Position numbers and translations under genes: made by a program
Shown here: piece after piece, positions 42,321 through 50,947 of the stretch
How positions within the stretch are numbered: the first letter of the stretch is position 1
Layout: every line of letters starts with the position of its first letter
The notes under the pieces: model-generated
Database searches by the model: none
Told to the model about the DNA's origin: nothing
Seen by the model: only the letters and a program-made list of their open reading frames with translations
NCBI RefSeq assembly: GCF_040253615.1
Contig: NZ_JBEJGY010000004.1
Span: 7,006,001 to 7,070,000, forward strand
Source of the DNA: Streptomyces sp. Edi4
Lineage (GTDB): Bacteria > Actinomycetota > Actinomycetes > Streptomycetales > Streptomycetaceae
DNA: 64,000 bases
Reading direction: 5' to 3'

Positions 42321-43712
42321 CTACGCCTCGGCGGGCAGCTTCCGGGCGCCGAGCGCGGCGGCGAGACCCATCAGGGCGTAGACGGCGACGAGCGCGAGCG
42401 CGGGGCCGGTGATGCCCGCGCCCGACTGGAGGCCGGCCAGCAGCGAGATCCCGACCAGCGATCCGGTCGAGCGGCCGGCCGAGAGCAGCCCGGATGCGAT
42501 GGCCGAGCGGTGTCCGGGCGCCGCCGCCATGGTCAGCGTGATCTGAGGCACCGTCACCAGGCCGAAGCCGAGGCCGATGAACACCAGACCCAGACAGGTG
42601 CCGAGCGGGGCGTGGCCGCCGACGAGCACGAGTGCCACCCCGCCGAGCAACGAGAACGCGACCCCGGCGCCCAGCACCGCGCGGGCCCCGTACTTGGCGG
42701 CGAAGCGGCCCGCGAGCAGGGGCATGAAGGTGATCGGCACGGCGGACGACAGCAGGCAGAGCCCGACGGTGACCGGGTCGTAGCCCCGCACCTGCTGGAG
42801 GAAGACGCTGAGGGTGAAGATCAGGCCGTTGTAGCCGACGAAGAGCAGCAGGCCGACCGTGACATAGCTGCGAAACCCCGGGGCGCGGAAGAGGTCCGCC
42901 GGGATCATGGGGTGCGCGTACCGGCGCTGGCGGACGACGAACGCGGCCAGCGCGGCCAGCGCCGTCACCGAGGCCACCACCGGCAGGGGGCGGCTCCAGC
43001 CCAGGTCCTGGCCCTCGGCGAGGGCCAGCGCGAGGCCGCCGAGGAAGACGATGGAGAGCAACTGGCCGGGCACGTCCTGCGGTTCACGGGCGGCGGCCGG
43101 CCGCTCGCCCCGGGGCATGTGCCGCCTGGAGAGCCACAGCACGAGCAGGACAAAGGGCACATTGATCCAGAAGATGCTCCGCCAGCCCACCGTCTCCACC
43201 AGGGCGCCACCGAGCGTGGGCCCGAAGGCGACCGGGCTGCCGGCCACCATCGACCAGATGGATATGGCCTTGGCGCGCTGCCCGGTGTCCCGGTAGGTCT
43301 CGGTCAGCATCACCAGGGCGGCGGGCATGACCAGGACCGCGCCCACTCCCTGCGCCGCCCGCAGGGCCACGAGCACGGCGCTGTTGGGGGCCAGCGCGCA
43401 CAGCACGGAGGCGAGCCCGAACAGCGCGACCCCAAGGCGCAGCATCCGCACCGCGCCGTGGCGCCCCACGGCCGCCGCTCCGGCGAGCATCAGGCCGGCG
43501 ATGACCACCACGTACGAGGTGACGACGAACTGCATCGCCGGCAGGCTCGCGTGGAGGTGGTCGCGGATGGTGGGGATCGCGACGTGGACGATGCTGGTGT
43601 CGACGACGATCATCCCGTGCGCCAGGCAGGCCACGGCCAGGACCCGGCCGGGGCGCACAGGAGCGCCCACGGTGTCCGGGGCGCGTTTGTCGAAGCTGGT
43701 CGATTCGGCCAT
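42321..43712 (-). CDS. MFS multidrug efflux transporter, DHA family
   Basis: 463 residues from ATG 43712. About 14 hydrophobic segments. Motif A-like region after helix 2 (AAAVGRHGAVRMLRLG), motif C on helix 5 (SPVAFGPTLGGALVETVGWR) characteristic of drug/H+ antiporters, and motif D1 on helix 1 (ACLAHGMIVVDTSIVHVAIP). Located head-to-head with the ten-gene biosynthetic operon; likely exporter of the product and a self-protection factor. Confidence 0.9.
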   Translation of the reverse strand: MAESTSFDKRAPDTVGAPVRPGRVLAVACLAHGMIVVDTSIVHVAIPTIRDHLHASLPAMQFVVTSYVVVIAGLMLAGAAAVGRHGAVRMLRLGVALFGLASVLCALAPNSAVLVALRAAQGVGAVLVMPAALVMLTETYRDTGQRAKAISIWSMVAGSPVAFGPTLGGALVETVGWRSIFWINVPFVLLVLWLSRRHMPRGERPAAAREPQDVPGQLLSIVFLGGLALALAEGQDLGWSRPLPVVASVTALAALAAFVVRQRRYAHPMIPADLFRAPGFRSYVTVGLLLFVGYNGLIFTLSVFLQQVRGYDPVTVGLCLLSSAVPITFMPLLAGRFAAKYGARAVLGAGVAFSLLGGVALVLVGGHAPLGTCLGLVFIGLGFGLVTVPQITLTMAAAPGHRSAIASGLLSAGRSTGSLVGISLLAGLQSGAGITGPALALVAVYALMGLAAALGARKLPAEA

Positions 43713-43947
43713 GGCCTGCCATTTCGCGTGAGGCGGTGAATAGATGCCGGGCAATACTGCGAAATCCTAGTGGTCAAACCGGAGGCGTCAACCGTGGAAC
43801 CGGTCGGTCCGGCCCCGGTGTCCGAATAGCCCGATTCCAGGGTCAGGTATAGAGGACGGTCTACTTCCCCGCCGGGTCCGGCGCTCCCTAGTCTCGAAGC
43901 GCTGAGAACGCGAAAGGTGCAGCACGGAAGTGCGAGGGGGATCACCA
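43713..43947. promoter_or_regulatory. divergent promoter region of the biosynthetic cluster
   Basis: 235 bp between the MFS/car transcript and the ten-gene operon. Related blocks GTCAAACCGGAGG and GTCAACCGTGGAACCGG lie near 43777-43806. This is the natural place for LuxR-regulator binding, but no clean palindrome is visible. Confidence 0.45.
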
Positions 43948-45594
43948 TTGTCCTTTCATCGAGATTCTTGGACAGCCGCACAACATCCGTCATCCATGCC
44001 GTTCCACCGGTATGCGCGGGACTCCGTGTCCCCGACTGTCGGCTGGTCGCGGCGGTGGCCCGACAAGGCGCTCGACCGGGCCCCGCTGTGGGCTTCGGTG
44101 GACCTGCGGGACGGGAATCAGGCTCTTGCCGATCCCATGGACACCCACCGCAAACGGCGGATGTTCGATCTGCTCACCGCGACAGGATTCAAAGACATAG
44201 AAATTGGATATCCTGCGGCGAGCGCGCACGATTTTGATTTCGTACGGGAGCTGATCGTCAAGGACGCAATTCCGGACGATGTGACGGTCTCGGTATTCAC
44301 ACCGGCTCGCGCGGAACTGATCGAGCGGACCTTCGAGGCGATTAGGGGGGCGGACCGCGCGGTGGTGCATTTGTGCCATGCGACGGCCTGTCTGTGGCGC
44401 GAGGTCGTGTTCGGCCTGACGGCCGACGAGGTCGTGCGGATGGCCGTGGACGGCGCGGAGCACATGGTGCGGCTCGCGGAACGGGAGCCCGGCACCGACA
44501 TCCGGTTCGAGTACTCGCCCGAGACCTTCAACCTGACCGAGCCGGAGCTCGCCCTGGAGATCGCGGGCCGGGTCGCCGAGGTGGTCGACGCCACGACGGA
44601 GCGCCCGCTCATCCTCAACCTGCCGACCACCGTGGAGACCCACGGCCCCCAGGTCTTCGCCGACCAGGTGGAGTGGATGCACCGCAACCTCGACCGGCGC
44701 GAGGCGATCATCCTGTCGGTGCATCCGCACAACGACCGGGGTACCGCCGTCGCGTCGGCCGAACTGGCGCTGCTCGCCGGCGCGGACCGGGTCGAGGGCA
44801 CGCTGTTCGGCAACGGCGAACGCACCGGGAACGTCGACCTGGTGACGCTCGCGCTCAATATGTTCAGCAGCGGCGTCGACCCCGAGCTCGAACTCGGCGA
44901 CATCGACGCGGTCCGCGCGGTCGTCGAGGAGTGCAACCGGCTGCCCGTCCACCCGCGCCACCCCTACGCCGGCGACCTCGTGTACACGGCGTTCTCCGGC
45001 ACCCACCAGGACGCCATCGCCAAGGGCCTGGCCGCGCTGGACGCGCGGGCCGCCCAGGAGGGCAGGACCGTGGAGGAGATGCCCTGGCAGGTCCCCTATC
45101 TGCCCATCGACCCCAAGGACGTCGGGCGCGACTACGAGGCGATCATCCGCGTCAACGGCCAGTCGGGCAAGGGCGGTATCGCCTATGTGCTCAAGGCGGG
45201 CTGGGGCGTGGACCTCCCCGTCGAACTGCGCCGGGACTTCGCGGCCGTGGTCCAGGCCACCACCGACGCCCTGGGCCGTGAACTCGAAGGGGCCGAGATC
45301 TGGCGGCTGCTCCTGGACACGTACGGCCTCGACGACGCGCCCGCGCTGCCCGGCGGCGCCGACGCCGATGAGGTCCTGGCCCAGCTCGCCGCGCGGCACG
45401 GCGTCGCCTTCACCCCGCCGCGCCCCACCGGCGACGCCGCACGGGCCGGCGCGCGAGCCACCTGCTTCATCGCCCTGGACTTCGAGGGGCGCACCGTCTG
45501 GGGACTCGGCCAGGCAGCCACCGCCGCGGACGCGGCCCACAGATCGGCCCGTTCCGCGCTGCGCCGCGCGGGCCTGCACGAAGGAGAACGGTGA
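43948..45594 (+). CDS. 2-isopropylmalate synthase-like enzyme (cluster paralogue of LeuA)
   Basis: 548 residues from TTG 43948 (GGGGGA 6 bases upstream; GTG 43930 and ATG 43996 are alternatives). DRE-TIM barrel with DLRDGNQAL (catalytic Arg/Asp) and metal-binding HPHNDRGTA; it should condense acetyl-CoA with a 2-oxo acid. Changes from LeuA: HLCHATACLW for HLYNATAPVF in the active site, and a C-terminal regulatory domain shortened in the middle, so leucine feedback is probably lost and the substrate differs. No leuB or leuCD accompanies it. First gene of the operon; its stop overlaps the next start (GTGA). Confidence 0.88.
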   Translation: MSFHRDSWTAAQHPSSMPFHRYARDSVSPTVGWSRRWPDKALDRAPLWASVDLRDGNQALADPMDTHRKRRMFDLLTATGFKDIEIGYPAASAHDFDFVRELIVKDAIPDDVTVSVFTPARAELIERTFEAIRGADRAVVHLCHATACLWREVVFGLTADEVVRMAVDGAEHMVRLAEREPGTDIRFEYSPETFNLTEPELALEIAGRVAEVVDATTERPLILNLPTTVETHGPQVFADQVEWMHRNLDRREAIILSVHPHNDRGTAVASAELALLAGADRVEGTLFGNGERTGNVDLVTLALNMFSSGVDPELELGDIDAVRAVVEECNRLPVHPRHPYAGDLVYTAFSGTHQDAIAKGLAALDARAAQEGRTVEEMPWQVPYLPIDPKDVGRDYEAIIRVNGQSGKGGIAYVLKAGWGVDLPVELRRDFAAVVQATTDALGRELEGAEIWRLLLDTYGLDDAPALPGGADADEVLAQLAARHGVAFTPPRPTGDAARAGARATCFIALDFEGRTVWGLGQAATAADAAHRSARSALRRAGLHEGER

Positions 45595-46094
45595 AGAACA
45601 ACTCGTTTCTCGCGGTCGGTCCCGGCATCTACCGCGAAGACAGCGGAATGGTCTACGAGGACTACGTCCCCGGCGAGATCGTCGAACACCGTCCCGGCCG
45701 GACGATCACCATGACCGACAACGTGTGGAGCTCGCTGCTCTGCCTCAACCAGCACCCGCTGCACATCGACGCGGTCTGGGCCGAGCAGAGCGGCTTCGGC
45801 AAGATCGTCGTCTCCAGCCTGGTCACCTTCGGCATCGTCAACGGCCTGACCGTGTCGACCATCAGCTCCAAGTGCGTGGCCAACCTCGGCTGGGACAGCG
45901 TGCGCCTGACCGCTCCGGTCTTCGTGGGCGACACCCTCTACGCCTCGACCCGCATCGTCTCCTGCCGGAAGTCCGCCACCCGCCCCGACCAGGGCATCGT
46001 GACCGTCCACACCACGGGCCGCAACCAGGACGACGTGACGGTGATCGAATTCGACCGGACGATTCTCGTCCCCACCAAGGAAGCAGCCGCATGA
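45591..46094 (+). CDS. MaoC-type (R)-hydratase/dehydratase
   Basis: 167 residues from GTG 45591 with AAGGAG upstream, overlapping the LeuA-like stop. A MaoC hotdog: EDYVPGEIVEHRPGRTITMTDNVWSS, CLNQHPLHIDAVWAEQSGFGKIVVSS (the N-x-x-P-x-H-x-D hydratase-2 active-site pattern) and LTAPVFVGDTLYASTRI. It resembles mesaconyl-CoA hydratase. Next to a CitE/malyl-CoA-lyase-like gene it probably dehydrates a malyl-type thioester made by that enzyme or the LeuA-like enzyme. Confidence 0.88.
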   Translation: MKNNSFLAVGPGIYREDSGMVYEDYVPGEIVEHRPGRTITMTDNVWSSLLCLNQHPLHIDAVWAEQSGFGKIVVSSLVTFGIVNGLTVSTISSKCVANLGWDSVRLTAPVFVGDTLYASTRIVSCRKSATRPDQGIVTVHTTGRNQDDVTVIEFDRTILVPTKEAAA

Positions 46095-47035
46095 TTCCGG
46101 TGATCGACCTGGCCCCCGCCCACCGCGACGAGCGCAGGACCGCGGAGGAGATCTCCCAGGCGTGCCGGCAGACCGGCTTCTTCGTCGTACGCGGACACGG
46201 CATCGCCCGCGAGGTCTTCGACGACGCCTACAGCGCCTCGCTGCGCTTCTTCCAGCTCCCGCTCGAAGCCAAGCGCGAACTGCCGATGCGCACCTCGACC
46301 GCGCGCGGCGACAACGACTACAGCCCCTACGGCTACAGCGCCCTGCTGTCGGAGAACGCCTACGCCTACACCGGCAGGCCCGGCATGCCGTCGGACTACG
46401 TGGAGAAGTTCAGCGTCGGACGGCTGATCCTCGACGACGACGAAGAACTCCCCTTCCCCAAGGACGAGTCGGGACAGCGGCTGCGCGCCAGTCTGAAGGC
46501 GTACTTCGCGGCCTGCGAGAGCGTGGCGGGTCACATCGCCGAACTGCTCGCCCTCGCCCTGGATCTGCCCCGCACCTTCTTCGCCACCCGGACCAACACC
46601 TCCAACGACTCACTGCGCTCCCATCTCTACCCGGGAGTCGCCCCGGAGTTCCTGAACGACCAGGGCATGGGGCAGCACACCGACGGCACCCTGATCACCC
46701 TGCTCACCCAGGACGGCCCCGGGCTCCAGCTCCAGGACCGCGCGGGACGCTGGCTGGACATCGACGTCCAGGAACGGGACAGCTTCATCGTCAACATCGG
46801 TGATCTGATGGCCCGTTGGTCCAACGACGAATACGTCTCGACGCCCCACCGGGTGCGCCTGGCGGACCGGCAGCGCCAGTCCATCGTGTTCTTCAAGCTG
46901 GCCAACGACGACACCGTCATCGAGTGCTTCCCCAAGTTCGCCGCGGACCGCGCCCCCAAGTACGAGCCGATCCGCTACGAGGATTTCTCACTTCAGAAGA
47001 TGAATCTGCTGTTCGGGAGAGAAGGCGCGCGATGA
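46091..47035 (+). CDS. isopenicillin-N-synthase-like Fe(II)/2-oxoglutarate oxygenase
   Basis: 314 residues from ATG 46091, overlapping the MaoC stop (ATGA). The N-terminal IPVIDLAPAH and QTGFFVVRGHGI form the DIOX_N region. Iron ligands are in GQHTDGTLITLL (HxD) and the distal His in STPHRVRL, with the 2OG-binding RQRQS (RxS) downstream. The presence of RxS argues for a 2OG-dependent hydroxylase or desaturase rather than an IPNS-type oxidase. Substrate probably an intermediate of this operon. Confidence 0.9.
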   Translation: MIPVIDLAPAHRDERRTAEEISQACRQTGFFVVRGHGIAREVFDDAYSASLRFFQLPLEAKRELPMRTSTARGDNDYSPYGYSALLSENAYAYTGRPGMPSDYVEKFSVGRLILDDDEELPFPKDESGQRLRASLKAYFAACESVAGHIAELLALALDLPRTFFATRTNTSNDSLRSHLYPGVAPEFLNDQGMGQHTDGTLITLLTQDGPGLQLQDRAGRWLDIDVQERDSFIVNIGDLMARWSNDEYVSTPHRVRLADRQRQSIVFFKLANDDTVIECFPKFAADRAPKYEPIRYEDFSLQKMNLLFGREGAR

Positions 47036-47889
47036 AGTCCTACGCAAGCTTGCTGTACACCCCGGCGCTGCTGCTCGCGTCGGTCGCCCGGCCCGGCAAG
47101 GTCCGCGCCGACATGCTGGTCCTGGACCTCGAGGACTCCATCCATCCGGGCAGGAAGGCCGAGGCACGCGCGCTGATGGCGAGCACGGACCTCACCGGCT
47201 CCGGCATTCCCGCGCTCGGTTTGCGGGTGAACACCCTGGCGACGCCCGACGGCCTGGAGGACCTGCGGGCAGTGATCGCGATGGACGCCCGCATCGGCGG
47301 CATCCCCCTCGACGTGGTCTTCATCCCGAAGATCTCCGGCCCGGGCGACGTGATGATCTACCGCTCGCTGCTGTCCCACACCTCCAACCCACCCGAGATA
47401 TGCAGCTTCATCGAGAGCGTCGACTCCGTCGAGAACGCCCTGGAGATCGCCTCGGTGAGCGACGGCCTGTGCTTCGGACAGGCGGACCTGACCGCGGACC
47501 TGTACGCCGAGAACGCCTTCTACCTCGATCACGCCCGGGCCCGGCTGTGCGCCGCCGCGGCCAGGCACCAGGTGCCCGCCATCGACACCAACTCCTTCGA
47601 GCTCCACGACCTCGATGTCGTGGCCGCGCAGTGCCGGGCGGCCCGCGACGCCGGTTTCACCGGCAAGGCGGCCATCCATCCCCGGCAGGTCGACGTCATC
47701 GCCGAGACGTTCACCGTCGGCCCGGACGCCCTCGCCGAATTCCGCAGCGTGGTCGAGGACTACCACTCCACACCGTACGGCTTCGCGGTCGACAAGGACC
47801 GTGTGCTGGCCCCGCCCTTCGTGCTGAGGGCCCAGCGCATGCTCCAGCTCCACGCACCCGAAGCCCAGTCGAACGCCCGCACCAAGTAA
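47032..47889 (+). CDS. HpcH/HpaI (CitE/malyl-CoA lyase-like) aldolase
   Basis: 285 residues from ATG 47032, overlapping the oxygenase stop (ATGA). A CitE-type TIM barrel: LVLDLEDSIHPGRK, metal-ligand Glu in FIESVDSVENALEI, metal-ligand Asp in FGQADLTADL and the C-terminal KAAIHPRQVDVI. Members cleave or form C-C bonds between acyl-CoA enolates and 2-oxo acids, or act as malyl-CoA thioesterases. With the MaoC protein it suggests a beta-methylmalyl/mesaconyl-like pair acting on an unusual 2-oxo acid. Confidence 0.88.
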   Translation: MKSYASLLYTPALLLASVARPGKVRADMLVLDLEDSIHPGRKAEARALMASTDLTGSGIPALGLRVNTLATPDGLEDLRAVIAMDARIGGIPLDVVFIPKISGPGDVMIYRSLLSHTSNPPEICSFIESVDSVENALEIASVSDGLCFGQADLTADLYAENAFYLDHARARLCAAAARHQVPAIDTNSFELHDLDVVAAQCRAARDAGFTGKAAIHPRQVDVIAETFTVGPDALAEFRSVVEDYHSTPYGFAVDKDRVLAPPFVLRAQRMLQLHAPEAQSNARTK

Positions 47890-47901
47890 CCGGGGGATCC
47901 C

Positions 47902-48792
47902 ATGAAGAAGCTTCCGCAGCACGTGATCATCGACGTCTCCGCCTACGAGACGCGGCTGGCCGACGGCCGGCTCCAGGCCGTCGGTGACGAGATCGTCTCC
48001 ACCCTTGTACGCCTGGTCGCCGAGGGCGACGGCGTCGCCGTCTGCCACGGCCTGGCCAAGACGCTGGCGCGCCACGGCCTCGACGTCCGCGACCAGGACC
48101 ACGCGGGTCTCGCCCGCGACTACCTGGAGTCCCTGTTCCGCGCCTTCGGCGAGCGGGTGGACGTCGCTCGCTTCAGTCCCGTGGAGATGGACTACGACCG
48201 GATCGCCGGCATGGACGTCGACGGCTACAACAAGAACACCCACTTCACGCCCAACGGCGACCACACCACCGAGCGCGAGTTCCTGACCACCAAGTGCGTG
48301 CACTTCGACGCCGGCACGCCCTTCATCGGGAACATCTACGGCCCCAACACCAACATCGTCGGCGGCATCCCGCTGGTGTGCGACACCCGCGCCTACTGCC
48401 GCGAGCGGGGCGTGGACCCCGCGGACCTGCTGGAGCTGATGCCGCACAGCTTCAACGTCGCCGTCCGCGAGGAGCACGCAGGACCCGTCCTCGACGGCTA
48501 CGCCGCCGCCGTGGACGTGGACCTCTCGGCCGACCTGGTCATGGTGGTGCTCCTGAACGAGGTGGACGGCGGCCTCGCGCACGCCGGCTCCGAGCCCCGC
48601 CCCGCCGACGCGAAGCTGCCGGCGCGCCGCCCCATCCGGCACCTGGAGTACCAGTTCGCCGAGGGCGTGGAACTGGACAAGTGGTACCGGCACTACCGCC
48701 TGGAGATCCCCCAGCCGAGCCTCCAGGTCCCCGACGACGCGGCGCGCGAGCGCTACCACCGCGGCGTGGACCCCGTCGGGACGGGCCGATGA
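47902..48792 (+). CDS. unknown protein with HxD-type motif, biosynthetic operon
   Basis: 296 residues from ATG 47902 with GGGGG upstream, 12 bases after the aldolase gene. I do not recognise the family. An acidic/aromatic core carries TTKCVHFDAGTPFIG (an HxD pair), IYGPNTNIVGGIPLV and a late His in WYRHYRLEIPQPS; a cupin-like double-stranded beta-helix oxygenase is conceivable. No signal or membrane segment. It overlaps the next gene (ATGA), so it is an integral member of the operon and the best candidate for an undescribed enzyme here. Confidence 0.75.
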   Translation: MKKLPQHVIIDVSAYETRLADGRLQAVGDEIVSTLVRLVAEGDGVAVCHGLAKTLARHGLDVRDQDHAGLARDYLESLFRAFGERVDVARFSPVEMDYDRIAGMDVDGYNKNTHFTPNGDHTTEREFLTTKCVHFDAGTPFIGNIYGPNTNIVGGIPLVCDTRAYCRERGVDPADLLELMPHSFNVAVREEHAGPVLDGYAAAVDVDLSADLVMVVLLNEVDGGLAHAGSEPRPADAKLPARRPIRHLEYQFAEGVELDKWYRHYRLEIPQPSLQVPDDAARERYHRGVDPVGTGR

Positions 48793-49703
48793 GTACCTCC
48801 GTGCACTTCACGGTGCCGGCCATGTCCGACCACGACCACCAGGAGCTCGACGCGCTGCTCGCGGCGCTCGCCGCGGACGAGTGGCCGATGGACATCGGCA
48901 GGGCCCGGCTGTTCTACGACGCGTGGGGCATGCCGATCGCCGACGACATCGCGGTCCAACAGCGCGACGGCGGCCACCTGTTGACCCCGCCGAACGCCGA
49001 AGGGCGCCTGACCGCGCTCTACCTGCACGGCGGGGGCTATGTGTACGGGTCGCTGCGCAGCCACGGCCACATGGTCGCCGAGATCGCGAGGGTGGCCCGC
49101 TGCCGCACGTTCTTCGTGGACTACCGGCGGGCCCCCGAACACCCCTATCCGGCGGCGCTGGACGACGCCGTGGCCGCCTACCGGAGCCTGCTGGACGACG
49201 GGCTCACGGCCGGCCAGATCGTCCTGGCGGGCGACTCGGCGGGCGGTGGCCTGGTGCTCGCGACGCTCCTGAGGCTGCGCGACGCGGGGATCGCGCTGCC
49301 GGCCGCCGCGGCCTGCGTCTCCCCGTGGACCGACCTCACCGGCAGCGGCGAGAGCTACCGCACCCTGGAACATGAGGACCCCATGCTGGACAAGCCGGTC
49401 GTGGACCTGGTGACCTCCTCCTACCTGGGGGACACCGACCGGACCGACCCGTATGTGTCCCCGCTGTTCGGGGACCTCGCCGGGCTCCCCCCGGTACTGC
49501 TCCAGGTGGGCAGCCGCGAGATCCTGCTCAGCGACGCGGAGCGCTTCGCCGCCGGCCTGCGCCGCGCGGGCGGCACCGGCGTCCTGGAGGTGTGGCCCGG
49601 CATGGTGCACGTGTGGCACCTGCACCACGCCCGCCTGGGCAAGGCACGCGAAGCGGTGAACCGGCTCGGCGGCTGGCTCCGCGCCCAGGCGGTGGGCGCC
49701 TGA
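48789..49703 (+). CDS. alpha/beta hydrolase (HSL/acetyl-hydrolase type)
   Basis: 304 residues from ATG 48789, overlapping the previous stop. Oxyanion LYLHGGGYVYG, nucleophile AGDSAGGG, catalytic His in WPGMVHVWHLH. Similar hydrolases in antibiotic clusters remove N- or O-acyl protecting groups (bah-type) or hydrolyse intermediates. Distinct from the esterase at 22716. The stop overlaps the next start by one base (TGATG). Confidence 0.88.
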   Translation: MSTSVHFTVPAMSDHDHQELDALLAALAADEWPMDIGRARLFYDAWGMPIADDIAVQQRDGGHLLTPPNAEGRLTALYLHGGGYVYGSLRSHGHMVAEIARVARCRTFFVDYRRAPEHPYPAALDDAVAAYRSLLDDGLTAGQIVLAGDSAGGGLVLATLLRLRDAGIALPAAAACVSPWTDLTGSGESYRTLEHEDPMLDKPVVDLVTSSYLGDTDRTDPYVSPLFGDLAGLPPVLLQVGSREILLSDAERFAAGLRRAGGTGVLEVWPGMVHVWHLHHARLGKAREAVNRLGGWLRAQAVGA

Positions 49704-50947
49704 TGAGCGAAGAGATCACGGACGTCGCGGACATCACAGGGCCCCACCGCTACCGCAACAACCGCAAGATGGTGCCGGCCGGCGAGGAGGCCTGGGGTCT
49801 GTCGCGCAAGCACGGCATGCTCGGCCTCGTCGTCGAGGCCGTCGAGGGCCAGAACCGGCTGCGTGACCTGCGCACCGGGCACGAGTTCGCGAACCTCTCG
49901 TCCTGCTCCTACCTCGGTTTCAACAGCCACCCCACGGTGGTCGAGGCCGGGCGCGCCGCACTGGAACAGGAGCAGATAACCGGCCTTTCCATGGGGGAGT
50001 TCCGGATCCGGCTCGGCATCATGGAACGCCTGGAGGAGGAGCTGAGCGCGCACTTCGGCGCCCAGGTGCTGCCGTCGGTGTCCTGCGGTGTGCTCAGCGC
50101 GGCGATCCTGCCGCTGCTCGCCTCCGGACACCTCACCGACGGGGAACCGCTCGTCGTGGTCTTCGACCGGTTCGCGCACTTCTCCATGAACTTCCTCAAG
50201 CCGGTCATCGCCGACGAGACGCTGGTGATGACCTGCCCGCACAACGACACGCAGTTCCTCGAAGACGTCTGCAAGCGCTACCCGAGGGTGGCCTACGTCG
50301 CCGAGGGCGTCTACTCCACCGGCGGCCAGGCCGACCTGTCCGGCATCAAGGACCTCCAGGACCGGTACGGCATGTTCGTCTACCTCGACGACTCGCACGC
50401 CCTGTCCGCCATGGGCGAGCGCGGAGTGGGCTACGCGCGCACCGTGTTCGACACCCTCGGCCCCCGTACGATCGTCGTCGCCTCCATCGCCAAGGCCTTC
50501 GGCGCCACCGGCGGTATCGCGATGGTCGGTGACCGCGACCTCTTCGACTTCCTGTACCGGAGCGGGCCACTGGCCTGGTCGCAGGGGCTGCGGACGGCCG
50601 CGATCGGCACGGCCCTCGGCGCGCTCGAAGTCCACCGAAGCCCCCTGCTCGGTGAGCGCCAGCGCCAACTCGCCCACAACATCGCCCTGTTCGACAAACG
50701 GCTCGACGGCCACGGCCTGCGCGGCGAAGGGTCGCACATCAAGTTCGTGACCGTCGGCGACAACGACCGGGCGGTGCGCCTTTCCACCGAGCTCTACCGG
50801 CGCGGTTACTACTGCTCCGCGATGTTCTTCCCCATCGTGGCCCGTGGCCAGGCCGGCGTGCGGATGATGCTGCGCGGCGACATGCCCACCGAGCTGACCG
50901 AGCGCTTCGCGACGGACCTCCTCGAGGTGCTGGCGGACGTCGGATGA
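49703..50947 (+). CDS. alpha-oxoamine synthase-like PLP enzyme
   Basis: 414 residues from ATG 49703. Fold-type I, AONS/KBL/ALAS/SPT group: NLSSCSYLGFNSHPTV, DDSHALSAMGERG (Asp and His contacting PLP) and PLP Lys264 in ASIAKAFGATGG. These enzymes decarboxylatively condense an amino acid with an acyl thioester to give an alpha-aminoketone. Here it is the probable scaffold-forming step, joining a CoA ester from the LeuA/CitE/MaoC genes to an amino acid. The SGLSMG-like substrate region (ITGLSMGEFRIRLG) differs from KBL, so the amino acid is not predictable. Confidence 0.9.
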   Translation: MSEEITDVADITGPHRYRNNRKMVPAGEEAWGLSRKHGMLGLVVEAVEGQNRLRDLRTGHEFANLSSCSYLGFNSHPTVVEAGRAALEQEQITGLSMGEFRIRLGIMERLEEELSAHFGAQVLPSVSCGVLSAAILPLLASGHLTDGEPLVVVFDRFAHFSMNFLKPVIADETLVMTCPHNDTQFLEDVCKRYPRVAYVAEGVYSTGGQADLSGIKDLQDRYGMFVYLDDSHALSAMGERGVGYARTVFDTLGPRTIVVASIAKAFGATGGIAMVGDRDLFDFLYRSGPLAWSQGLRTAAIGTALGALEVHRSPLLGERQRQLAHNIALFDKRLDGHGLRGEGSHIKFVTVGDNDRAVRLSTELYRRGYYCSAMFFPIVARGQAGVRMMLRGDMPTELTERFATDLLEVLADVG

